This document shows positions 49,292 through 62,610 of a stretch of DNA of 64,000 bases, in pieces. The stretch lies in the NCBI RefSeq assembly GCF_000189635.1, contig NW_002476416.1, forward strand, positions 1-64,000. The letters are read 5' to 3'. Made by a program: the position numbers and the translations under genes. The stretch comes from Tetrahymena thermophila SB210. Lineage: Eukaryota; Ciliophora; Oligohymenophorea; Hymenostomatida; Tetrahymenidae. Every line of letters begins with the position of its first letter. Within the stretch, counting starts at the first letter, position 1. The notes under the pieces are model-generated. The model was not told the DNA's origin. It saw only the letters and a list, made by a program, of their open reading frames with translations, and made no database searches.

Positions 49292-51095
49292 ATGAATCCA
49301 ATAAGGTAAATTCAAAATCAATATGGATCTCCTAGTTAGCCCTCGCAAACCTAGCCATAGCCTTAGTCATTTTATTAGAATAATTTTTCTCCTCAGCATT
49401 AAATCTAACCTTAGCAAGTAATTTTACAGCAACAATTAAATATAAATCATCAGAGAGCAAGTTTTCCTCCTCCACCAATTATTTAACCTTAGAATTACTT
49501 TCCTCTTTTTCCATCTTTAAACCAGACTCCAACTTAGCAGTAATTTTAACAACAAAGAGGATTTGTTATTCCTCACAGGTATTTTCTAAGCTTTACATTT
49601 ATTTTATTTCAAATTAAACAAACTGAGTTAGTTAAATCACTCAAACTCAGAAATACATTAAAATATATAGAGAAGCAAATACATCTATTTTCACTATGGC
49701 AGAAGTGTAAGAAAGGCCTGAGTCTCTAGAATAAAACAATTTAAAGAATATGCAAGAATTCATGAATTTCATAGATACCTTTGCTGACAAAGATAATTAC
49801 TTCTGTTAAATTTGCCATAACATACTCTGGTAACCAGTAAGTTGCAATCATTGCAGTAAAATTTACTGTAGAGATTGCTTGAGTCGTTGGGTTGATTAAT
49901 ACTCTACCTGTCCAACTTGTAGAGACAGATTTGAATTGAAGAAAGTTGATAAATCAATTACAAATAACCTCTCTAAGCTTGTCTTTATTTGCAATGCTCA
50001 AAGTAGTGGCTGCACTGAATTTATAAATTATGATTCACTTTTAAAGCATCAAAATACATGCTTGTATTAATCTCTACATTGTCCTAATATTGGTTGTGAT
50101 TTCTAATCCATTCGCAAAGTAATATTGCAACAAAAATAAAAATTGATTTGCTCAAGCAAAATATTTTACATTTCATACAAATATTTTTCTATTCTAACTT
50201 AAATGTTAATTTGAAGAATTTGAGTTATTCATTTCTTAATTCACAAAAATGGTGTTTATTTATTATAAGTTATCTATTTTATTTATTGCCATTATCTTTT
50301 ACTGATAATATAAATCTTTTCTTATTAACTTTATCTAATAAATAAATACCCATTTTTCAATTATTCTTAATTATTTATTTAATTCTTGATCAATTACAAA
50401 ATATTTTTATAAATTTAAGAAAAATGTATTATAAATTATTATGAAAAAATATTTACAATATTAATTAGGAAATGGTTGACCATGAGAAAATTTGTCCTCA
50501 CTATTAGCTAAAATGTAAATGGTGTGAGAGATCTATTAAGAGAATGAATGAGGTTTAGCATGACCTTATATGTGAAATGAAAAAATTAGGGTGCGAAAAC
50601 GAAGGATGCTAAATCACTTTAACTAGAGCAGAAATGAACATTCATATTTAGGAATGTCCATACAATATTTAGAAATGCAATTTATGTAACCAAGAATTTA
50701 AACTAAAGGATCTTGCTAGACATTAAGAATGCTGTGATTTCAAAATAGAATAATGCAAAGGTTGTAAACAGAGTATGTATAAAAAATAGATTGTTTAGCA
50801 TGAAGAAAACTGTGAAGAAGTAGAGTTGATATGTCCTGACTGCACAGATGTTATACAAAGAAAAAACCTAGCCAGTCACGATCAAATAACTTGTTTGAAA
50901 AGAGGTTAAAAAATTCTATTAGAAGCTAAAACTCAATTATAATGCGAAAATGCTTGTCTAAAGAAAGACATAGAAACATTAAAACTATGTGTTGCCTAAC
51001 TCTATTCTGAGAGTATTTATTTTTTTACTTTTGAATTAAATACTTAAAAATCATCTTTTAAATAAAGTCTAAGATATAGCCTCAGATAAGCATGA
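49292..51095 (+). CDS. RING finger + TRAF-type zinc-finger protein
   Basis: Three exons, 49292-49578, 49671-50118 and 50469-51095, giving 453 residues. Residues 1-96 are a Q/P-rich disordered leader (QPSQTQPQPQSF). A C3HC4-type RING runs from C141-QI-C144 through CNHCSKIYCRDCL to C176-PT-C179, so E3 ubiquitin-ligase activity is likely by family. From about 195 to 400 there are repeated C/H fingers of TRAF type (CTEFINYDSLLKHQNTC; CPHYQLKCKWCERSIKR; CPYNIQKCNLCNQEF), each ending with H-x3-5-C. A short coiled coil and an unrelated C-terminal tail follow; there is no MATH/TRAF-C domain. The RING + TRAF-zf architecture is common in ciliates. Intron 2 is 350 nt. Confidence 0.9.
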
Positions 51096-52460
51096 AAAAA
51101 GAAATTCTATGATGAAAATTTTAAGACCTCAATAATGAGCATTTATTTATTTATTAATCTAATTCCTTTATTGGCCAAAAATTCAAAAATTTTGAATAGC
51201 TTTCTATTTAGAAAGCCTTTTTACTTTACTCAATTAACAAGTAATATACTTTTAATTTTTAGTTATTAACTTTATCCAAAAAAAAAAATTAAATGTAGTT
51301 TACGTCATATAAACGTTCACAAAAATACTAAATTAACGATATGCATTTAACTCAAGGATAAAAAGTGATAAATTGTGAAAGATCAACTAATTCTACTCGA
51401 TATTATTGATTATATTAATATACTATATTCATTCAGTTTAATATTCAAATATTATTGAAACAACAAATTGCTTATTAAAATCCTATGAAAAATTTACTAA
51501 TAATTTTTATTAGATTAAGCACTAAAACAATAATCAAATGACTTAATATTATTCTCTATATAGTTTTAGATATACAAAAATTACAATCATGAAAAAGTAT
51601 ACTAATTATATTTATTTACTTTATTATAAATGAGCATTCACATAATTATTTTGTTGAATTATAGAATTAATATTTAAGAAGTTATTTTAATAAAATAAAC
51701 TGGAAAAATTAAAAATGAAAGTTAAATTTATTTTAATTTTTTTAATATTTATAATCAGATATATCATTCAATTTGATAAAAGATAAATAAATAAATAAAT
51801 TTTAGATACTGTTAAATTTGTGTTATGAGGGCATCAATAAATTGGGCAATAAAAATAGTAAGCTATTAATAAAGTTTCATTTATTTTTTAAATATTCAGC
51901 AATAAAACTAATTAACCTAATAATTAGGTTGTAGCAATGCTTTATCTTTTTAAGTTTGACTGTATTATTTAAATAAAGTTAAAATATTAGCTTTTAAAAT
52001 GAAATTACAAATGTTTTATCAATTTTCAAAAAAACCTTATCTGATCAGAAATAGCTTAGAGATATAAATCCATAAAATTAAAAATAAAAAAACCTTTGAG
52101 GTTTATAAAATTCATTACCTAAATATTTTTAAAAATGTAAATTGAAGATCATAAAATTAAAAAAAAGGTTTTATGAAAGATTTTTACAGGTCAAAAAACT
52201 AGAATAATTTTTTAAGGTTATTTAAAATAGCTGGATTAATAAAGAACACTTTTAATAAAATGTTGAAGAGGATGAGTGAGTATCTTGAAATATTTATTTA
52301 ATTTTAATAAAACAAATTCTCTAAATTAGTAATATTTTTATTTATGTTTTTATTAATAAATGAATAAGATGAGTTTTTATAAATATTTTTTTTATTTTAG
52401 TTAAAGATATTTTTTGGATATTTAAAGTAAAGAAGTAATTAATAAATAAACTATATTCAT
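51096..52460. other. Gene-free AT-rich interval
   Basis: 1.4 kb between two plus-strand genes; no coding signal, RNA gene or repeat recognised. Confidence 0.6.
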
Positions 52461-53384
52461 ATGTCATAAAAGCCAAAGTATATTATATTTCACGTAGAAT
52501 TACCACAAGATAAGAGCATTCTTGCCAATTAGCTTGACCAAATTGAGGTGTTTAAGAATTACATTTCTGTAGGAGCGTCTTAGCTTTTGTTGCATAAAAA
52601 ATCAGCATTCACTTATCTTAGCTCATTATTTTCTTTTGAAGGTGAATCATATGAATAGTCATCAGAAAATAAGCATTAAAAATTTGATGAAAATAAAAAA
52701 AAAGTGATTAATGAATCTGAGTTTGATGAAGAATAGAACGAAATCAGATTCATTAAGAATCCAAATTACTATCATGAGTTTTCAAATAACTTATAGACTC
52801 TTTTAGTAACAAATAGTCAAAAAACTGTAACATTTGCTAATAGCGTTAAGATTGATTATTCCTAAATTGAGTATAATGATGGCGAAATTTCAAAAATATT
52901 AAGAGAAGACACAAGTGATATTGAATTGATTATTATTGATTATTCTCTCAAATCAAATTGTCTTAAGTAGTTGACTTCTGTTGCCTAAGAAGTATCCACC
53001 TTTGAATAGCAATCTAATTAGGTTTTCATCAATTTGATAGTTTCTCCTTTCTTATCTGAAGAGGAAACTGCTGATTATTTGAATCCTTAATTCAGATTGA
53101 ATAATTTAAAAAATGAAAAATCTGCTTCAATTATTTCTAAAATTTTACCAGTTTAAACCTGGGAAACCTATCAAGGTAAAATAAATCAAGAATTTGTAAA
53201 CGCTGCTAAAGTTTCTTCTCTTAGTGTTTTTTATGATAAAAACGGTTGCAGATAAGACAAACTTGATAATTTTTCTTCTGTAAAGTAGAATCTTGATAAG
53301 CTAGGCTTTGCTCACATAAATGCAGAATTCCTTTTTAGGGAGATAACTTTTAAATTAGGAAAGCTACCAAAATATGGAGCATGA
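52461..53384 (+). CDS. Unrecognised protein, single exon
   Basis: A frame of 307 residues from ATG at 52461 (MSQKPKYIIFHVELPQDKS) to TGA, without introns. Coding character is clear: mixed codons, 13 or more TAA/TAG glutamines, and higher GC than the flanks. An acidic/basic low-complexity stretch lies at about 70-105 (EGESYEQSSENKHQKFDENK). The C-terminal third has alternating strands and helices (IELIIIDYSLKSNCLKQL; QVFINLIVSPFLSEEE; AHINAEFLFREITFKLGKL). No membrane segment, signal peptide or known motif is seen. It converges on PIG-C with only 187 bp between stop codons. Confidence 0.8.
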
Positions 53385-53571
53385 GTAATTAATTAATTAA
53401 ATAAATGAGTAAAGAAGTGAAATAAATTAATTAATAAATATGTTCGTATAAACATTTTATAAACTAAATTTTACTTTTAAATAATTTTAAAAGTTAAATG
53501 TTTCACATAAAATACATTTAATTGTATTATATAAAATAAATAAATATCTTTAATTTTATTCATATATTTAT

Positions 53572-55161
53572 TCAATCCTTTACTTGGATACCCTCTGGTA
53601 AATCCCAAGGTCCATGGAATGTCCTATAAAAAAAAATCTTTATTTAAATGATATTTTAGTAATTTTAATTACCTTTTGTATTAATAAAGCCAAATCAACC
53701 ACATAGGACAAATGAAAGTTATAAAGATTTAACTTTTTAAAATATAAAATATGTTAATTAGTTTGTTGTTTAGACTATCTAAATATTTTAGATGCTAAAT
53801 AAATATTTACCCTAATAAAAACAAAAATCCAAGGATTTTTGAGACATTTAAAATCATAAAAAATAGAATAACTGATGAAATGAAATTCCATGACTTGTAT
53901 AAAGTGGTTGAAAAATCCTATTTAAAATATAAAATTAAAACGGAATATCAATTTTTATTCTACAATAAAATATTACTTTGACTTCTTTCTTAAAAAAGGA
54001 AGAGTAGAAAAACAAGCTAATTATTAATTAGAATAATTTTAATATCAAAGGCTTTTATGATTAAGTTAAATTACATCAAGAAGCTGAATAATAGAGTAAA
54101 TACTTAAAAATCATTATTTAATCTTGATCCCAAAAAAGATGAAAAAGCATATGCTGCTAAAGTTGAAGAATTACAATTCCAATCTTTTACACTTCATTTA
54201 TTAACATTTTATTTGTTTGATAGAGTTTTATTTCAATTAAAATTTACCTGCATGTATTTTCAGCACTATAGTCTTTAAATATCAAATGGAAGATAATTAA
54301 GCCTTTTAGATTAAAAAACATAATTCGTTATTAAACCATTCAAATTTTTTTATTATGCAATAGAAATTTAATCATTTTTTAGTAATTTTTATATTATCAC
54401 CTATAGAGAGTGCATAGGTAGTGTTGTCTGCGTATGTTTCGTTTACTGTTTTCATTATTGGAGACAAGAAAAAAAGAGCACAAACCAAAAATAATGTTCT
54501 CTTTATGTTTTTGAAAATAGTTTATGTCTTTATGATATTTTTTGATATGATTATGTAGAGGAAAGTGCAAACCATGCTTGAAATGAATACAACTGAAATC
54601 AAAACGCCTTCAGAGAGAATGCTAGATTTCATGTAGTGAAAAATCAGCAGAAATATTGCAACTAAATTTATTGCCCAAGTCACATCTAAAGTTTTTTCGA
54701 TTACCTCTCGTAATTGTATATTGCTTCTATTGTCTATTTATTTTAAGAAAAATAATTTTAAAGTACTGAAAGATAAATATCTCTCTCAATTTGCTCAAAA
54801 ACTTTGTTTGAATTTCAAAATAATTTATTATGTATGATTAATAAATTCATACTTTTTTGCACAAGAGAACTTAGAAATGTTTCATCAAAATAGTTATCTT
54901 CATGTCCTCTCTGCTCGTAAAGTACTTTGCTCCATTTCTTAGCTGCCTTTTTTGGTGGATCGATTTATTTCTTTTTAAATTAACGATTAGTTAGTCACTC
55001 ATGGGTTTTCTAGCTATTAATATAGTAGAATATTCAATAATTACTGTCATATTTCCTCTAACTCTTTTGCAAAGTAAGCAAGAAGTATCTGTTGTAGTAA
55101 ATTTATACCCATCATAGGGACAATAGTTAAATATTTCAGGTTAACTGGATCTCTGCTGCAT
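53572..55161 (-). CDS. PIG-C / GPI2, GPI-GlcNAc transferase subunit
   Basis: PIG-C is a multispanning subunit of the enzyme that adds GlcNAc to phosphatidylinositol, the first step of GPI-anchor synthesis on the ER. Exons: 55161-55045, 54970-54853, 54733-54401, 54302-54248, 54191 to about 54014, 53917-53811, 53732-53673 and 53623-53572; about 339 residues. Family landmarks in order: KKWSKVLYEQ, EDNYFDETFLSSLVQ, LREVIEKTLDVTWAINLV, LSPIMKTVNETYADNTTYAL, HLIFKDYSA, LAAYAFSSFLGSRL, ITFICPMWLIWL and the terminal FHGPWDLPEG. The fifth exon's donor is unsettled: the obvious GTAATA donor at 53976 leaves the wrong phase, and a GTTTTT donor at 54013 restores it. The extra N terminus (NYCPYDGYKF..CLLCKR) has paired cysteines. 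Confidence 0.87.
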
Positions 55162-55499
55162 AAATCCAACTAAATTTATAAATATCTAATAAATTAAAAT
55201 GTGTCCTTCTATTAATATTTTTAAGCAATTAATGCTAAGCTTTTTTATTTTAAAAATAGGAGAGAGAGTTTAATTAATTTAATATACAATTTTTATCAAG
55301 CAATTACTTATTTTATAAAGATTTGCAACACTCTTGTTTAAATAAATTAAAATAATTTAATTACAAATTTTTTACATCAAGTACAAATTAATCATCATAA
55401 AATTTAAAGTTTAAGAAAAATTATCATAAAATTATTTCTCAAATTATTAATTTTGAAATATAATTAATTTTCATAGAACTTTAATAAAAATTAATTGAG

Positions 55500-55548
<49 letters not shown>

Positions 55549-56697
55549 AACTTACTCTAAATTAGATAAAATTAAAATATTAAGAATTTTCTTCAAATCA
55601 ATAAAAAAATTTTAAAAAAATATTAATAATAAAAATGAGATTTAACGATTTAATGAATTAATAGAGATTTAAATAATGAAGAAATTTTTAATAATAGAAT
55701 ATTAAAAATTCAATGAATTTTAAACATTATTAAGATTTATTAGTTTTATAAGACATTAACTTCAAGAAAAAACCAAAAATATTATAATTACAACAAAAAA
55801 ATGTTCTTAAAAATAAGAGCTATCTTTAGATTTGTTTGGAAAATATTTTTAAAACTGAAAAAACATAATTTAATCAATATATTAAATTATTTATTTAAAT
55901 ACTAGATATTTATTTATTTATTGATAGATATATAGATAGATAGAAACACTTCATAGGTTTTAGAAATTAAAACCCATACTGTTTAATTAATACTAATAAA
56001 TTCCATTTTTTAAACAACTCTTAATAAAAAATTGAATTAAATATTTATTTTTTATTAAATTTGTATTTTAAATTAGTTTTACAAAAATCATATTTTATTT
56101 AATATGTAATTTAAATTTTTATAATACAAATTATTTTTGGTAAATACTCATAACCTTCATACATTTATTTATAAATATAAAATATCAAAAAAATATAAAA
56201 ATCATCTAAATAATTGTTGAATAAGACTAAAAGGCTGATTTGCTTGATTAACTATGGTTATTTTTTTATATTTAAAAACATTAATGATTTATAAAATTAA
56301 ATAAATTTATAAAATATGATAAGAAGGATAGATAAATATTTAGATAGATTTTTTTATGTTTATACACTTAAAAAAAAATTGATTAAAGAAGCAATTATCT
56401 ATCGATTTAGTACTATAAATTATATTTATACTTTTAAATATCTTAGTAAATCACATTAACTTTCATGGTTTAAAATATTCTTTTAAAATTTACAGAAGAT
56501 ATTTGGAGTAATGCAAAAGTAAATTTAAACTTCATAGAAAAAAAAAAATTTAGATGAAGTTGACTGTTCTATCTTTCTATTTATTTATTTATCTTACAAA
56601 TTAATTTTGATAAATTAAATTTGATTAAAAAAATCAATAAAAATTAAAAAAATATATCAATAAATAATAAGTAAGTAAGTAAGCAAGCAAATAATAA
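55162..56697. other. Divergent interval with (TATC)12 microsatellite
   Basis: 1.5 kb between PIG-C (-) and the cysteine protease (+). A perfect (TATC)12 run occupies 55501-55548. A GTAA/GCAA repeat (GTAAGTAAGTAAGCAAGCAA) lies at about 56671-56690, just before the protease start. No gene recognised. Confidence 0.75.
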
Positions 56698-58567
<1,870 letters not shown>

Positions 58568-59310
58568 CACATTTAAAAAATACTAAAATAAATAAATAAA
58601 AAATATTTAATATTTGATCACTTATAAATTATATTTAAAGATAGTTAAGTAGAGCGTTTATTTTATGTAATTATTTATTAAATTTTTAAATATTTATTTA
58701 TTTATTTTGAATTATCTTCAATATTTTTTACATATTTCGTAAAGATTTAAAAACTCTGAAAGGAAGAAAGAAAAATTGAATTATTTATTAATAAATAAGA
58801 TAGAAATTAATTAAGAATTATTTATTTATTTAAAAGCAATTTAAATTTTAAAGCTAAAACTATATTAAAAATAAACAAATGTGTATTGTAAGTATCATAC
58901 AAATAATTAAGATTAGATGCCAATAATTATGTTAATAGTTAGGGAGGGACTAAATTTTTAAATTTATTTAAGAAATAATTGTTTTTTTTTTTAGTAAAAA
59001 GAAATCATTTTTGAGAGTATGTGCAAGAATTTTATCTATTTTTTAAATACTAATTTATTTATTTTATACTTACTTCTCTTTCTTTTAAAAAATGAGGTTT
59101 ACCAAATTAATTATAAAAAACCTAATTTTTATTGATTTGGTTAAATAGTTTCTTTAATAATTAATCTTTATTGATGAATGGTTATTATCAATCAATTTAT
59201 ACCTATCTTACAATTTATTTTTTTAGTCAATATTTTTTTAGAATACTATCAGAAGCTAGCTAAAATTTAATTGATTTTGCCTTCTGTAAAAACCTGTTAT
59301 TTATTATGTT
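58568..59310. other. Gene-free AT-rich interval
   Basis: 3' flank of the protease gene; no feature recognised. Confidence 0.6.
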
Positions 59311-59555
59311 TCAATGAATTATGGGTAATTATAGCTAAAATGAAATCTATATCAAAAAATTTGAAACAGATTCATCGGTGTTTGTTGGCATGGTTGTCAA
59401 TTTATTTTATTTATACTTTAGATTCTAAAGCAATTACTTACTTGGATTTCATAGCTACCTATTTAAAATCCTATTTTTCTATTGGATTTTATTTTAGAAT
59501 GTTTTATTAATATCATTAGATAAATATTTTCTTTTAATTGTTCTAGGCTTTACAT
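59311..59555 (-). CDS. Possible small two-exon gene
   Basis: The minus-strand frame from ATG at 59555 reads MQSLEQLKENIYLMILIKHS and continues to a strong donor, CAA|GTAAGT, at 59441. An acceptor ATATAG at 59347 would join it in phase to a 12-codon exon ending at TGA (59311), for about 49 residues. An alternative 26-nt intron would retain a GC-richer stretch (MPTNTDESVSNFL), but is shorter than any other intron here (44 nt minimum). No family recognised. The plus-strand frame at 59271-59510 overlaps and has no ATG. Confidence 0.25.
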
Positions 59556-60458
59556 ATTATTATTTTTTTGACCTGATAATTTACATTTTCTCTAATTTTA
59601 AAAAATTTGGTTTTTGTTATATTTTTAAACTTACTTTTCTAAATTTGAGTAATTGAATTAGAAATTGAAGAAATTAAACAAAAACATCTCTACAGATTCA
59701 AAAAGATAATTATCTTAAAATGAGCATGAACAAATTTAACAATCGACATAAGAATAAAATAATAAGAATTTTAGGGTATTTGTATATTTTGAAAGTATAA
59801 GTGTATTTTATAAATTAAATTAGTATATTTATTTAGTCATTTTGTAAATAAAAGTGGTTTATTTATTTATTGGTTATTTATTTATTTATTTGTTTATTGG
59901 TTGGGAAATTTGCTTTACTATAACAGTATTTAAGAAGTAATTTATTTATTTATGTATTTATTTATTTATTATTTTTATTGTTGAGAGATATTACTTACAA
60001 GTTAGAAAAGTAAAGATTATTATTAGTCCTTTTACAAATGAGAATGATAACTGGTTGATTGGGTTTTACCGTATTATTGTTTTTATTATTATTTATTATT
60101 ATTTTTAGTTTGTTTTAGTTTTGGCAAATTAAGAAATGTACTATTACTTTTTTGTTTTTTCAAAAAATTAGTTTGTTTTGTATAGATGTTAAATTTTATT
60201 TGAATTTTAATTTTAGCAAAAATGGAAGTTGTTTTATGTCAACAATTAGCACTGCAAGCAAATAAGCAAGCACCATTCAACAGCTGCAAAGCTAATAGAC
60301 TAATCAAGCAATGATGAGTTGATGGTTGAGCGATCTTAGTGCGTTAGCGCTTGTTTGTGATTTATATTTATATTTACTTGATTTATTTTCAGTACTTTTT
60401 GATTACAAATAAAAAATATTAAAATTTGATTTTGATTAATTAGTTAAAAATTATTTAC
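59556..60458. other. Interval with a GC-richer island of unclear nature
   Basis: Mostly AAAT/TTTA-type repeats (59860-59980), but about 60225-60355 is clearly less AT-rich. Three short readings compete there. The plus strand has ATG at 60213 (MEVVLCQQLALQANKQAPF) and ATG at 60236 (MSTISTASKQASTIQQLQSQ). The minus strand has a possible last exon 60334-60239 of the upstream Q-rich gene (IAQPSTHHCLISLLALQL). None can be preferred from sequence alone. Confidence 0.4.
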
Positions 60459-62610
60459 TCCTGATTTCTTCTTTTTTGATGTCTTTTTAAAAGCACTTTC
60501 TTTGAACTTGACTTTCTTTTTTGCTTTACTCTTTTAGCTATCAGCGTCAGAATTAAATGAGCTGTTCAGATCATTATTGTTTCTTCTTTTCATTATAGAA
60601 CGCGGTTTGTCAACACTTTTTACAGAGCCTGAGTCAAATGAAGAATTAACATCATTTTCTGCTTTTCTTCCTCTAGCGCTCATGAGAGGTGAATTAGGCT
60701 GAGATTAAGAAGCAGCAGGCTAAGAATTCGGTTTTTTAAGCTATGGCAAATTCATTTGTGCCTTTTACATATTAGAGTTTTTATCATTTATATTTTATTA
60801 TGCTTATTGAGCTTAAGCGTTACTATTAGGTTAGGTTACTACCACTTATTACTGTGGTTGTTATGCTGTATTTGCTTACTGAGGATTAACTTATTTTGAC
60901 TGTACTTATTGTAGTTACTATTATTAAGCTAGCAATTATTACTGTAGCTATTACTATATTAAATGCTACTTTTCTAATAACTATTGCTACTAAATTAATT
61001 ATTGTTGCTACTATTTTAAAAGGGATTGCTGTTATTCAAATTATTGGCTTGCTCTCCTAAGCAATATATCTTTTTAATTAGGATTTAAAGCTTGGAGAGT
61101 GTCTTGTTTTATGATATTTAAGTCTGATTTTTTCTTCTCCAACTCTTTTAGCTCCTTAGAATTAGTCGCAATAAGCTTCTTTTGCTCTTTAACTTCGAGA
61201 CCTATCTACTCAGCTTATACAGGTAATACTTCTTCATTTGCTATATTCTACAAATTTAGTTCTTAAGTCTATATTGCAGTATATTCTCCCAGCTTTTTAT
61301 TTATTTAAACAAAATATTTATTTACCATCTTCATTAAATTTGAATTTATTTATCCAGTAAACATGCAATAATAATTATCAAAGCATTCTCTTAAAAAATC
61401 CTTGCGAAAATAAATGCGATAGAAAGGTGAGTAATTAAATAAATAAGTTTATGCTATGCTTTCAAATTAAAATATTTATTTATTGATTTTTAAATTAAAT
61501 TTTCCTATTTTTAAAATGTTTCTTTGATTTAAAAAATAGAATCATATTTAAATATTTATTAGCCTTTGAATTCGTAACCTTACTCCAATCAATTTTTATT
61601 TCTTTGCTTAATAGTTTTAATTCTAAAGAAAAGAAAAATATATTTTTTAAAAAAAAGTAAGTTAATTTCTGGAGGAAAATTTGGAGAGTTTTTTAAATAT
61701 GTAGAGGGATAGATAGTTGGCTAAATTTTACCTTATTTTTAAAAATTCAATTTAAAATATTATTTGTTTATTCTGAAATGCGGTACCTTAGGATTTAAAA
61801 ACAAAAATGCCTACTTATTTTTATATTTCTTATTAAGAATGCAGATAAGTTGTATGTGTAAATGAATATAGGTAAGCTTGATTTTTTGTATTAGCTCAAG
61901 ATAAAAAATAATCAAAAATAAATTAATTAGGAATTAATTATTTTGTTTATTTTTGTTTATTATTAACTCACAAGTTTATTTGATCATTCATTTTGATTTA
62001 TTTTAATTAAAAAATCAATAAATTATAGGCTATTAACCACTTTGTTAAAATATTAATATTTAAAGGGAGACATCGAATTAGAAATTGTATCCCTTAATTA
62101 TATTTATGTATGTATGCAAGTTTGCTTGACTGACAGCTTGAAAGCATTATGCAAAATTGCTAAAAATATCAAGTATTCTTTTTCATGGTTATTCATTACT
62201 CACCTTTGAAAGTACTCTGAATAACAAAAATATCTAGAGTGCTATGGTAAAAATATGTTCACGGATTTAAAATAGCTAATTGTTAAATTTTGTTTTAATA
62301 TTACTGCTTCTGCTCCATAGAATGGCTCTTTTTTATATTTCTCGTTTTCGTCTTGCTCCATCGTTCCATGATTTTGAATCATTGATTATATATTATTTTA
62401 AAGCATGCTCCCATATTAGAATGACCGCTGAGAACTAGTCTCTCCTTAGTCATCCATTTTGTCTTAAGGATGCAAGCGCGTCTCGTTTTAATTTTCTTCA
62501 TTTAACTTATCTAATACATCTTAGATCTCTCTTTCCCGATTACTTCCGCCTGTGTAGACCGTTTTTTCTCGATCTTACTTCTGATTCACATAACCGCAGC
62601 AAGTACCCAT
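60459..62610 (-). CDS. Q-rich protein with possible acylated N terminus (MGTCC)
   Basis: Minus strand, tentative exons 62610-62204, 61606-61584 (23-nt micro-exon), 61453-61326 and 61292-60459; about 464 residues before an uncertain 3' end. The start MGTCCGYVNQK has glycine at 2 and cysteines at 4 and 5, the classic N-myristoylation plus palmitoylation pattern, so membrane attachment is likely. The middle (FLPQHSRYFCYSEYFQ; YRIYFRKDFLRECFDNYYC) looks globular. Next comes a charged coiled coil (EVKEQKKLIATNSKELKELE), then a roughly 100-residue Q-rich stretch written with TAA/TAG/CAA, and a basic tail (KAKKKVKFKESAFKKTSKKK). The frame stays open past 60459; splicing to 60334-60239 is one possibility. 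Family not recognised. Confidence 0.65.

Noticed and set aside
60236-60420. In-frame TGA after MSTISTASKQ... with an open frame beyond it, as a selenocysteine candidate
   Set aside because: No SECIS-like stem was identified and no selenoprotein family context exists; chance is the simpler explanation.
59430-60458. Continuation of the open frame downstream of the Q-rich gene for a further kilobase
   Set aside because: No TGA occurs, but the translation is AAAT-repeat low complexity with no coding character; it is probably untranslated or spliced out.
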